A stretch of 13,158 nucleotides of DNA from assembly GCF_030826625.1 (NCBI RefSeq), contig NZ_JAPJNQ010000060.1, positions 1 to 13,158 of the forward strand, read 5' to 3'. The position numbers and the translations under genes were made by a program. Of this stretch, positions 6,215-12,528 are shown one piece after another. The notes beneath the pieces are model-generated. The model saw only the letters and a list, made by a program, of their open reading frames with translations. It had not been told where the DNA came from and did not search any database. How positions within the stretch are numbered: position 1 is the first letter of the stretch; every line of letters begins with the position of its first letter. This stretch comes from Corynebacterium sp. Lineage in GTDB: Bacteria; Actinomycetota; Actinomycetes; Mycobacteriales; Mycobacteriaceae.

Positions 6215-7289
6215 AGTCTCGGCAGTCTTGTTGGTCGGTTAGTTGCTGCTGTAGCCAGTTGTGAGTGGTCTCTAATGCGTTGGCTCGCACCTTCGGTTGC
6301 GATAAAAACACGTCGTGCATGGCACCATCCAAGGGCGCCAACGAAACCTGTGCAGATAGGTTTGGAGCCCACTTCCACATGTGCTCAACGAGCAAGATGA
6401 TATCTGCCTGGTGTGCTTTATCCATGACAGAAGTCCCGACAGCCGATTGCGTCGACGACAATGTCAACACCGGAACACCCGCGTTTATTTCATCGCGGTG
6501 AATACTTTGCTGTGCGGTGATAATCGCGCGGATCCATCCCATGTGTTTTTTGAAGCTTTCTAACGGTTTGAACCGGAGGTCAACATCCCACTCGCCGTCG
6601 TAGTTTTTGTGCAGTGAGCGTCCATAAATATCCATGACGCCACCGGGAAAGGGCAGTCTAGGCAACAGCTTGCCGACGCCGGCCAGCACGGGACGGGCTA
6701 GCTTGGCGACGCGATCTGGCACAGGCAATTCCAACCAAGGGCTATTGAGTACCAGCGCAGCACAGTGTGCATGCAAGTCGGGTTTCTCGCGACGCAGGTA
6801 GTCCAACCACACTGGTGCAACGAGTCCGCCGGTTGAATGTGCCAACGGTGTCAGACGTTTGGTTGGCGCTTGTGTGTGCGCGGAGATGATCAACTCCGCG
6901 GCAGCATCGAGTTCTTCGAAATATTCGGCAATATCCAAACAATGGTGCGGAGTCTGGCCCTCGCGCAGTGAGCGTCCGCATTTACGTAGATCGAGAGCGT
7001 AGAAGGCATAGCCGCGTTCGTGAAAATATTCTGCTACGTGCTTGTGGAAGAAATAATCGGTCAGACCATGAATCCACAGGAGTGCTGGCCGCTGCACCCA
7101 ATCGTGCGTGAGCTGTTCGTCAGCAGGACTACTAACCGTGGTGCCTTTCGCCGCACCGGTATAGCGCACGAGTGTGGCATAGGCGGTGGTGTCCTCGGTG
7201 GGCTCGGTGCCAAAATTAAAAGTGAACTGCTCGAACGGTGCTCCGAGTAGGCTATCGGTCTTCCAAGAATTCTTCATGGACGTAGTCAT
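6213..7289 (-). CDS. alpha/beta hydrolase (serine aminopeptidase/monoacylglycerol-lipase-like fold)
   Basis: A 358-residue alpha/beta hydrolase without signal peptide, so probably cytoplasmic. The oxyanion-region motif WIHGLTDYF lies at 72-80, the nucleophile elbow is AHSTGG with Ser152, and the catalytic His is in GAMHDVF at His325. The elbow begins with Ala rather than the usual Gly of GxSxG. The acid residue is unclear: the place where relatives often carry Asp reads SSTQSAVG. The substrate is unknown; an acyl ester or small peptide would fit the fold. ATG codons occur at 7295, 7289 and 7277. The one at 7289 is chosen because TAGACT lies exactly 6 bases upstream and no Shine-Dalgarno is seen; the 7295 start would add two residues. 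It lies directly upstream of mtr on the same strand, and I recall a similar hydrolase gene beside mtr and mqo in C. glutamicum. Confidence 0.85.
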   Translation of the reverse strand: MTTSMKNSWKTDSLLGAPFEQFTFNFGTEPTEDTTAYATLVRYTGAAKGTTVSSPADEQLTHDWVQRPALLWIHGLTDYFFHKHVAEYFHERGYAFYALDLRKCGRSLREGQTPHHCLDIAEYFEELDAAAELIISAHTQAPTKRLTPLAHSTGGLVAPVWLDYLRREKPDLHAHCAALVLNSPWLELPVPDRVAKLARPVLAGVGKLLPRLPFPGGVMDIYGRSLHKNYDGEWDVDLRFKPLESFKKHMGWIRAIITAQQSIHRDEINAGVPVLTLSSTQSAVGTSVMDKAHQADIILLVEHMWKWAPNLSAQVSLAPLDGAMHDVFLSQPKVRANALETTHNWLQQQLTDQQDCRD

Positions 7290-7295
7290 GGTCAT

Positions 7296-7301
7296 AGTCT
7301 A
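7296..7301 (-). promoter_or_regulatory. candidate -10 (TAGACT) for the hydrolase-mtr operon
   Basis: On the minus strand TAGACT is followed by 6 bases (ATGACC) and then the ATG at 7289. Transcription would begin at that ATG, making the upstream ATG at 7295 untranscribed. It fits the TANNNT pattern and leaderless spacing seen at other genes here. Confidence 0.4.
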
Positions 7302-7518
7302 GGCATAACTTGGCGCGATTGAAGAGAATGGGGCAGTAGCGTTCGCGGCAGGTGCGCTCGAGAAAGTGATGGGGGATAAACATGCCACAGTTATTCGCCT
7401 ATTAGCTCACACGGGGCGTATGGTAAAGGGCGAGTAAATTTTCACTGTGGGTACCGTGAATCGCTCATCGTTACAGCGGGGACCGGCACGTGTAGTGGAA
7501 GTGATGCAATCGAATACG
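7302..7518. other. divergent intergenic region hydrolase / mqo
   Basis: This region must hold the mqo promoter. Candidate plus-strand -10 hexamers are TATGGT (7419-7424) and TAAATT (7435-7440), neither with a good -35. A 5-bp inverted repeat TTCAC/GTGAA lies at 7441-7445 and 7456-7460. A 7-codon reading frame (7382-7405) follows a GGGGG run. I recognise no riboswitch or known regulator box. Confidence 0.35.
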
Positions 7519-7524
7519 AAGAGG
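7519..7524 (+). promoter_or_regulatory. ribosome binding site of mqo
   Basis: AAGAGG lies 7 bases before the GTG at 7532, a strong and well-spaced Shine-Dalgarno sequence. It supports the GTG start and shows that mqo has a conventional leader, unlike several neighbours. Confidence 0.7.
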
Positions 7525-7531
7525 TAGTCAG

Positions 7532-9028
7532 GTGTCCAAGAACCCAAACCCGAAACCCACCGATGATGTAGACATTGTTCTTATTGGCGGCGGCATCATG
7601 AGCGCCACGCTCGGCGCTATGCTCCGTGAATTGGAACCAAGTTGGTCACAAATGGTTGTTGAGCGTCTGGATGCTCCAGCCATGGAATCCTCCTCGCCGT
7701 GGAATAACGCTGGTACGGGGCACTCTGCGCTGTGTGAATTGAACTACACACCAGAGAAGAATGGCACCATCGACTTGTCCAAGGCGGTTGGTGTCAACGA
7801 GAAATTCCAGATTTCGCGGCAATTCTGGTCGCACCAGCTGAACAATGGCATCTTGTCGGATCCAAAGCAGTTTATTAACAAGGTTCCGCACGTTTCCTTC
7901 GGTAAAGGCACTGATCAGGTTGGTTATATTGAGCGCCGGTACAAAGCACTGCGCGATAACCACATGTTCCCGGACATGAAATTCACCGATGATCGCGACG
8001 AGTTCGCAGAAAAATTGCCGGTGATGGCCAGCGGACGTAACGATAATGAAAAAGTGGCGATTTCGTGGACTGACAAAGGAACCGATATCAACTTCGGTGC
8101 CTTGACTAAGCAATTCTTCACCGCGGCAAAAGCTGCCGGCACAGAGATGCGCTACGGCCATGAGGTGAAGAATCTCACTAAAGATGGCAACAAATGGAAA
8201 GTAACCGTCAAGAACCTCCACACCGGTGACACCAGCGTCGTCAAAGCCAACTTCGTATTCGTTGGTGCCGGTGGCTACGCATTGGATCTACTGCGCAAGG
8301 CCGGTCTGTCCGAGGTGCACGGTTTTGCTGGTTTCCCGGTCTCTGGTTTGTGGCTGCGTTCGACAAATCAAGACTTGATCGACCGCCACAGCGCCAAGGT
8401 TTACGGCCAGGCGATGACGAAGAATGCCCCTCCAATGTCGGTTCCGCACCTGGACACCCGCGTGATCGACGGCAAGAAGGGCTTGATGTTTGGCCCTTAC
8501 GGTGGTTGGTCGCCGAAGTTCTTGAAGAAGGGTTCCTACCTGGATCTATTCAAGTCGATCCGGCCAGATAATATCCCGTCGTACCTGGGCGTTGCGGTGC
8601 AGGAATTCAACCTGACCAAGTACCTGGTCACTGAGGTTTTACAGGACTTCGACAAACGCATGGAAAACTTGCGTAACTACGTCCCGGATGCGAAGAATGA
8701 GGACTGGGAGATTGTTACCGCAGGCCAGCGCGTGCAGGTAATTAAGCCGGCTGCACCACCACGGTTCGGTTCTCTGGAATTCGGTACCGCCTTGATCAAC
8801 AACACTGAGGGCTCCATTGCTGGCCTGCTGGGTGCTTCCCCAGGCGCTTCTATTGCCCCGGCTGCGATGCTGGAACTGCTGGAACGCTGCTTCGGTGAGA
8901 AGATGATCGAATGGGCTGACAAGATCTACGAAATGATTCCGTCTTATGGAACGAAACTGTTCAAGGACGAGAAGATGTACCACGAGCTGTGGGAATTCAC
9001 GCAGAAGACGTTGAAGCTGGAAGATTAG
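7532..9028 (+). CDS. mqo: malate:quinone oxidoreductase
   Basis: A 498-residue FAD-dependent peripheral membrane enzyme that oxidises L-malate to oxaloacetate and passes electrons to menaquinone, running the malate step of the citric acid cycle in corynebacteria. The N-terminal Rossmann motif DIVLIGGGIMSATLG lies at 14-28, preceded by a short charged tail. The family signatures NNAGTGHSALCELNYTP (about 58-74) and GASPGASIAPAAMLELLERCF near 434-454 are intact, and length is normal for the family. The GTG start is fixed by the AAGAGG ribosome site. It is divergent from the hydrolase-mtr operon and convergent with selO. No membrane helix is expected or seen. Confidence 0.97.
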   Translation: MSKNPNPKPTDDVDIVLIGGGIMSATLGAMLRELEPSWSQMVVERLDAPAMESSSPWNNAGTGHSALCELNYTPEKNGTIDLSKAVGVNEKFQISRQFWSHQLNNGILSDPKQFINKVPHVSFGKGTDQVGYIERRYKALRDNHMFPDMKFTDDRDEFAEKLPVMASGRNDNEKVAISWTDKGTDINFGALTKQFFTAAKAAGTEMRYGHEVKNLTKDGNKWKVTVKNLHTGDTSVVKANFVFVGAGGYALDLLRKAGLSEVHGFAGFPVSGLWLRSTNQDLIDRHSAKVYGQAMTKNAPPMSVPHLDTRVIDGKKGLMFGPYGGWSPKFLKKGSYLDLFKSIRPDNIPSYLGVAVQEFNLTKYLVTEVLQDFDKRMENLRNYVPDAKNEDWEIVTAGQRVQVIKPAAPPRFGSLEFGTALINNTEGSIAGLLGASPGASIAPAAMLELLERCFGEKMIEWADKIYEMIPSYGTKLFKDEKMYHELWEFTQKTLKLED

Positions 9029-9039
9029 TCTTTTTTAGA

Positions 9040-9068
9040 CCGTCCCGCAGCATCAGCGGGCGGGACGG
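9040..9068. terminator. 9-bp perfect hairpin between mqo and selO
   Basis: CCGTCCCGC (9040-9048) and GCGGGACGG (9060-9068) pair perfectly around an 11-base loop, 11 bases after the mqo stop. On the plus strand the T-run (9031-9036) comes before the stem, not after it, and on the minus strand the stem is followed by an A-run. It is therefore not a textbook terminator, although its place between convergent genes suggests that role. Confidence 0.5.
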
Positions 9069-9074
9069 CATCTG

Positions 9075-9110
9075 CCTGGTAAAGTGCCACAACCTGGTTA
9101 AGTGCCACAA
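9075..9110. repeat. 18-bp tandem duplication downstream of selO and mqo
   Basis: CCTGGTAAAGTGCCACAA (9075-9092) is followed at once by CCTGGTTAAGTGCCACAA (9093-9110), differing at one base. It fills most of the space between the convergent-gene hairpin and the selO stop. A short minus-strand AGTC/GACT stem with T5 lies beside it at 9112-9126 and may help end selO transcripts. Confidence 0.8.
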
Positions 9111-9118
9111 AAAGTCTG

Positions 9119-10573
9119 TTAGGACTCGTTGAATTCCACAGGCGCGGGCTGGTGGAATCTTTCTGGGTGCTGTTCATTAAATGGGTCGGTGACAACACTC
9201 AGCAGCTCCTCAAACGGCCCCATGTCGCCGTCGTTGGCTGCCCGCAACGCTTTTTCGACCAGGTGGTTTCGTGGGATGACAACCGGGTGCAGCCTTGCCA
9301 ATGCGGCGGCATCGGGGGAGCATCGCAACCAGCGGCTAATCCAATCTCGTGCTTGTGCCGAGTTTCCAAGGTGTTGGGTGAGTTGATCTATGCTGCTACC
9401 GAGTTTCGCGTGGTGCTGAGCTGATTCGCTGGCCTGATCGTGGTTTGCGCGGGCCACGGCCACCAGGCTGCGATGAGCCGAGGTTAAATCTGGGCGCGCT
9501 TGTTCTACCAAGCTGTAGAATTCGTCGGCAAGCACGGCATCATCGACCCCGATTGCGCGGCAACGTTCAACGACCTGGGCAGAACGCCAACGCTGCTGGA
9601 ATCCGTCCATGGTCTGTTGCGCGAATTCGACGGCTGTATCGGGGTCGTCATTGAAAGCAGGCAACATTGCTTCGGCGAGCCGGGCAAAATTCCAGCCAAT
9701 AATCTGCGGCTGATTACGGTAACGATAACGCCCTCCATGATCGATTGATGAAAACACCGCCTGCTCGTCGAATTCATCCATGAACGCACACGGGCCGTAG
9801 TCAATTGTTTCACCCGATAGCGTGGTGTTATCGGTGTTCATTACCCCGTGGATAAACCCGATACGCATCCACTGTGCCACCGTCGCCAGCTGGGTATCCA
9901 GCGCACCGCTAAACACGGCACGAGCATCGTCAGCACCGGGGTAGTGGCGCCGGCGGGTGTAGTCAGACAGGCGAGTAACCAAGTCACCACCACCGATCAG
10001 CTGCGCATACTGGAAGCTACCGACGCGAATATGCGAACTAGCTACCCGCACCAATAACGCTGCCGGTACTACACGTTCACGGGCAATTTTGCGACCGGTG
10101 CTTATTACCGCGAGCGCGCGTGTTGTGGGAATGCCCAGGGCGTGCATGGCCTCGGACAGGAGGTATTCCCGTAGCATTGGGCCGAGTGCGCCCCAGCCGT
10201 CGCCTCCACGGGAAAACTTGGTCGGCCCCGATCCTTTCAAGTGGATATCGCGCAAGGTGCCATCGACATCTGTGACCTCGCCTAATAGCAGTGCGCGGCC
10301 GTCGCCAAGACGCGGAGACAGCTGGCCGAACTGGTGCCCGGCGTAGCCCATCGCGACTGGGTGCGCGCTCTCCGGAAGATTCGCGCCGCAGAGAAAATTG
10401 ATGCCTGCTGAGCTTCGCAACCATTCCGGGTCCAAGCCGAGTTGTTGCGCCAACGGTTCGTTGAGGCACAGCAACTGCGGGTCCGGAGTTTCGGCAGCCT
10501 GCCAGTCGAGGCAAAGCTCGGGCAGGTGCGAAGCGAAACTGTCGTGCAGTTCGGGCAGGCGAGTATCGGGCAC
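9119..10573 (-). CDS. selO: protein adenylyltransferase SelO (YdiU/UPF0061 family)
   Basis: A 484-residue pseudokinase-fold enzyme that transfers AMP from ATP to Ser, Thr or Tyr of target proteins, linked in other bacteria to redox homeostasis. Conserved blocks include GYAGHQFG (76-83), LGDGRALLLGE (89-99), HLKGSGPTKFSRGGDG (111-126), VRVASSHIRVGSFQY (175-189) and GFIHGVMNTDN (239-249) then DYGP. Residues matching those known in Pseudomonas syringae SelO are present: Lys113, Arg176, Arg183, the base Asp248 with Asn249, and metal-binding Asp258. No C-terminal cysteine or selenocysteine motif is present. The GTG start lies 3 bases after the stop of the upstream cyclodeaminase-family gene, and AGGAG inside that gene's end sits 11 bases before it, so the two are probably co-transcribed and translationally coupled. 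Confidence 0.95.
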   Translation of the reverse strand: MPDTRLPELHDSFASHLPELCLDWQAAETPDPQLLCLNEPLAQQLGLDPEWLRSSAGINFLCGANLPESAHPVAMGYAGHQFGQLSPRLGDGRALLLGEVTDVDGTLRDIHLKGSGPTKFSRGGDGWGALGPMLREYLLSEAMHALGIPTTRALAVISTGRKIARERVVPAALLVRVASSHIRVGSFQYAQLIGGGDLVTRLSDYTRRRHYPGADDARAVFSGALDTQLATVAQWMRIGFIHGVMNTDNTTLSGETIDYGPCAFMDEFDEQAVFSSIDHGGRYRYRNQPQIIGWNFARLAEAMLPAFNDDPDTAVEFAQQTMDGFQQRWRSAQVVERCRAIGVDDAVLADEFYSLVEQARPDLTSAHRSLVAVARANHDQASESAQHHAKLGSSIDQLTQHLGNSAQARDWISRWLRCSPDAAALARLHPVVIPRNHLVEKALRAANDGDMGPFEELLSVVTDPFNEQHPERFHQPAPVEFNES

Positions 10574-10576
10574 TAG

Positions 10577-11509
10577 TTACTTGACTCCTAATTGGCTCGC
10601 GATGCGGCCGGCGACGGCGAGATCCAGCCAGGGCATACCGGTGGTTTTGAACACGATCGGCGATTCGCGGTTGAGTGTTTTATCACCAGTGATGATGTCA
10701 CGCAGGGTAACAGCGTGCGAGAGATCTGCGCCTTCTTTCAGCGCGCGGGCTGCATCACCGCCGTACTTCAACGTGACATCGCCGCCTTCCAGAATGATCT
10801 GGGCTTTTTCCATGAAGTTGGTGGTCAGCTCGCGGTCATTCGGGTTACCGGCACCGAGTGCTACGACCAAGGCATCGCTGCGTACTTCGTCGATATCGAG
10901 ATAGGCCTCGTGGGCAGAAGTCGAACACACCACGACCTCTGCTTCTTTTGTGGCCTGCTTAGCCTCTTCGGAACCGATTTGCACCCAGTTTTCCAGGTCA
11001 CCCGGGTTGTTGCGGGAGATGAAGGTGTAGCTCGGGTTGCGGTCACCAAAGTTATCGTCGATTGCTTCTTTGTGTGCGCGAGCTTGCACACCAGAACCGA
11101 ATACGGCGACTTTGAGGTCTTCATCACGGGATTCGATGAAGTCCTTGAACGCGGCCATGGTCACCGCTGGTGTGCGCAAATTAGTCAGTTCGGCACCATC
11201 GATCGAGAACAACGGACCATAGGTGGTGTTAGAAAACAGCACATAGGTGCCTTGTACGGTCTCACGTCCGCGGGTGGGGTTGATGTGGGCCACGGTGATC
11301 AGCTTTGCGCCGAAATAATCCGGGTTGATCGCTGGCAGCAGCAGGAATTTTGCGTTGTCTTCCTTGTCGACGACCGCGCGGGTTTTATCGAAGTCATCTG
11401 CAGGATCAAAACCATCCAGAATGGTCTGCCGCAGGGCATCGGCGGCGTTTTTGGGGCTCATGAGCTCGCGCAATTTTGCAGCGTCGATGTGGAAGAACTC
11501 TTGGGTCAT
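10577..11509 (-). CDS. ornithine cyclodeaminase/mu-crystallin family oxidoreductase
   Basis: A 310-residue protein of the ornithine cyclodeaminase/mu-crystallin family, NAD(P)-dependent enzymes acting on amino or imino acids. The substrate-carboxylate residues of Pseudomonas putida ornithine cyclodeaminase have matches: Arg44, Lys69 and Arg112 (in LRTPAVT). The nucleotide-binding motif VAVFGSGVQA lies at 134-143 and KTTGMPWLDLAVA at 288-300. The motif that reads GADxPGKREL in many members reads GAGNPNDREL here (219-228), so the usual catalytic Asp is Gly221. This argues against true ornithine cyclodeaminase and for a reductase or dehydrogenase of ketimine, pyrroline-carboxylate or alanine type. 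A strong AAGGAG precedes the ATG by 8 bases. First gene of an operon with selO; an array of 16-bp repeats lies in its leader. Confidence 0.85.
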   Translation of the reverse strand: MTQEFFHIDAAKLRELMSPKNAADALRQTILDGFDPADDFDKTRAVVDKEDNAKFLLLPAINPDYFGAKLITVAHINPTRGRETVQGTYVLFSNTTYGPLFSIDGAELTNLRTPAVTMAAFKDFIESRDEDLKVAVFGSGVQARAHKEAIDDNFGDRNPSYTFISRNNPGDLENWVQIGSEEAKQATKEAEVVVCSTSAHEAYLDIDEVRSDALVVALGAGNPNDRELTTNFMEKAQIILEGGDVTLKYGGDAARALKEGADLSHAVTLRDIITGDKTLNRESPIVFKTTGMPWLDLAVAGRIASQLGVK

Positions 11510-11517
11510 GAACGAAT

Positions 11518-11523
11518 CTCCTT
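11518..11523 (-). promoter_or_regulatory. ribosome binding site of the cyclodeaminase-family gene
   Basis: AAGGAG on the minus strand, 8 bases before the ATG at 11509, is a near-perfect Shine-Dalgarno sequence and fixes the start. Confidence 0.75.
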
Positions 11524-11530
11524 GCTAGAG

Positions 11531-11610
11531 GGACACAGTGCTGATTAGACACGATGCCAGATGGGCACAGTGCCAGATGAACACAGTGCCAGATAGACAC
11601 GATTTACCCT
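11531..11610. repeat. 16-bp tandem repeat array in the leader of the cyclodeaminase-selO operon
   Basis: Five consecutive 16-bp units run without gaps: 11531-11546, 11547-11562, 11563-11578, 11579-11594 and a decayed 11595-11610. The consensus is RGACACAGTGCCAGAT. Three units contain CACAGTG and two contain CACGAT; unit 3 contains GGCACAGTGCC (11564-11574), a perfect palindrome around one base. The array starts 7 bases upstream of the ribosome site. It could be a cooperative operator, a leader RNA element, or a neutral minisatellite. Confidence 0.85.
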
Positions 11611-11642
11611 GCGCTGGCTGCCACCAAAACAGGGACAGCGAA

Positions 11643-11651
11643 AGTGTAGCA
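11643..11651 (-). promoter_or_regulatory. candidate extended -10 promoter for the cyclodeaminase-selO operon
   Basis: TGCTACACT on the minus strand is an extended -10 (TG-N-TACACT). Transcription would start near 11636, giving a leader of about 127 bases that contains the whole 16-bp array. No clear -35 is seen. The remaining stretch up to the yaaA stop at 11722 shows nothing else recognised. Confidence 0.45.
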
Positions 11652-11721
11652 GGGATCACGTTCACCTAGCTTATCGGGAAAACGCTTCGTAGGTGGAAAA
11701 TCGTTGAACAAACCGTCGAGC

Positions 11722-12486
11722 TTAAGAAACCACCAGGGTTAGCTCACGGCATTTTTGCTTCTCGACGGGACCTTCCACCGTCATTCCGGCCTGCCGAGCA
11801 ATATCGGCGACCTCCTCGGCAGTCGATGGGCGTGAACCGTCAGCGGCGGCCAGCGCTAACACGCGGGCAAGTTCGCCCTTGTAATGCTTGTTGAAATGGG
11901 AGACTACCTTGCGTGATCCGTCCTCACGAATAGCTTCGACGCGAACCGTCACAGCGGGCACGCGACCTAATTGTTGGTAGGTTCCAGAGCGTAGGTCAAC
12001 GATCAGCTCCTCGGCGGCCGCGAGAGCTTCGGAGATTGCAGTGCCCCAACGCTTTTTCATTGTCGGAGCCTCCTGGCCGTTGCGCGGGGGTAGCTTCGTT
12101 CCCCCAGACAATCGGTAATAAGGGATCGGATCCCGAGCACCAACGACGCCAAATAAGGCGGAACCAACCGCAAGTGAATCCAGCGCGGCCGCAGGCAAGC
12201 TTGCGGCATCGAGGGCGTCGTAAAGCACACCGGTATAGCGGAAAATCGCTGGCATCGTGGCGGCAGTAGAAAGTTGTTGGTTTGCCTCGAGTTCGGGCCG
12301 CAATTTTTCTGATACGCCCAGGACGTCGAAGGCCTGCTCGATTGGCAGTGCCATTAAATCAGCTGCGATCTCGCGACGGGTTGCGTGCAAGTCTGGAAAT
12401 GACAATCCGGCAAGAATTTCCCAATTCAGTGGGGTGCCGTCGCCGCCACGTGCTTTGGTTTCGGAAGGGGGAAGAACTATCAGCAT
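11722..12486 (-). CDS. yaaA: peroxide stress protein YaaA (DUF328/UPF0246)
   Basis: A 254-residue cytoplasmic protein of the YaaA family, which in E. coli lowers free iron and oxidative DNA damage during peroxide stress. Family features seen: start MLIVLPPSETK, the region TGVLYDALD (84-92), GARDPIPYYRLSGGTKL near 116-132, DLRSGTY near 164-170, and SHFNKHYKGELAR near 196-208. Length is normal. The ATG at 12486 is the first codon and follows TAGTAT by exactly 6 bases with no Shine-Dalgarno, so the mRNA is probably leaderless. It is divergent from proS across 42 bases, and separated from the downstream cyclodeaminase gene by 212 bases that hold a candidate promoter. Confidence 0.92.
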   Translation of the reverse strand: MLIVLPPSETKARGGDGTPLNWEILAGLSFPDLHATRREIAADLMALPIEQAFDVLGVSEKLRPELEANQQLSTAATMPAIFRYTGVLYDALDAASLPAAALDSLAVGSALFGVVGARDPIPYYRLSGGTKLPPRNGQEAPTMKKRWGTAISEALAAAEELIVDLRSGTYQQLGRVPAVTVRVEAIREDGSRKVVSHFNKHYKGELARVLALAAADGSRPSTAEEVADIARQAGMTVEGPVEKQKCRELTLVVS

Positions 12487-12492
12487 GCCCCC

Positions 12493-12498
12493 ATACTA
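12493..12498 (-). promoter_or_regulatory. candidate -10 (TAGTAT) for yaaA
   Basis: On the minus strand TAGTAT ends 6 bases before the yaaA ATG (12486). The position 18 bases upstream, where its -35 would lie, is exactly the proS -10 (12517-12522). Confidence 0.5.
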
Positions 12499-12516
12499 AG
12501 CAGTAGGAACAGTATG

Positions 12517-12522
12517 TAAGCT
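12517..12522 (+). promoter_or_regulatory. candidate -10 (TAAGCT) for proS
   Basis: TAAGCT ends 6 bases before the proS ATG (12529), preceded by TATG. No Shine-Dalgarno is present between the two genes. Its own -35 slot, with an 18-base spacer, is occupied by the yaaA -10. Confidence 0.45.
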
Positions 12523-12528
12523 AGTCCC

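Noticed and set aside
6024..6242. A plus-strand 72-codon frame with a long Val/Leu/Phe-rich segment resembling a membrane protein
   Set aside because: It is the complement of the repeat tract at the mtr-hydrolase junction; the valines arise from reversed AAC/GAC codons. It starts with TTG without a ribosome site.
7441..7460. Cyclic-AMP/GlxR-type operator before mqo
   Set aside because: TTCAC and GTGAA are in the wrong orientation and spacing for the TGTGA-N6-TCACA consensus.
9031..9068. Textbook rho-independent terminator after mqo
   Set aside because: The T-run precedes the stem on the plus strand and becomes an A-run on the minus strand, so only a non-canonical terminator is supportable.
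10592..11548. A 318-codon plus-strand frame opposite the cyclodeaminase-family gene
   Set aside because: It mirrors a well-conserved gene with clear motifs, has no recognisable domains and no good start; long antisense frames are common in this base composition.
11531..11610. CRISPR-like reading of the 16-bp array
   Set aside because: Units are contiguous without spacers and too short, and no cas genes are present.
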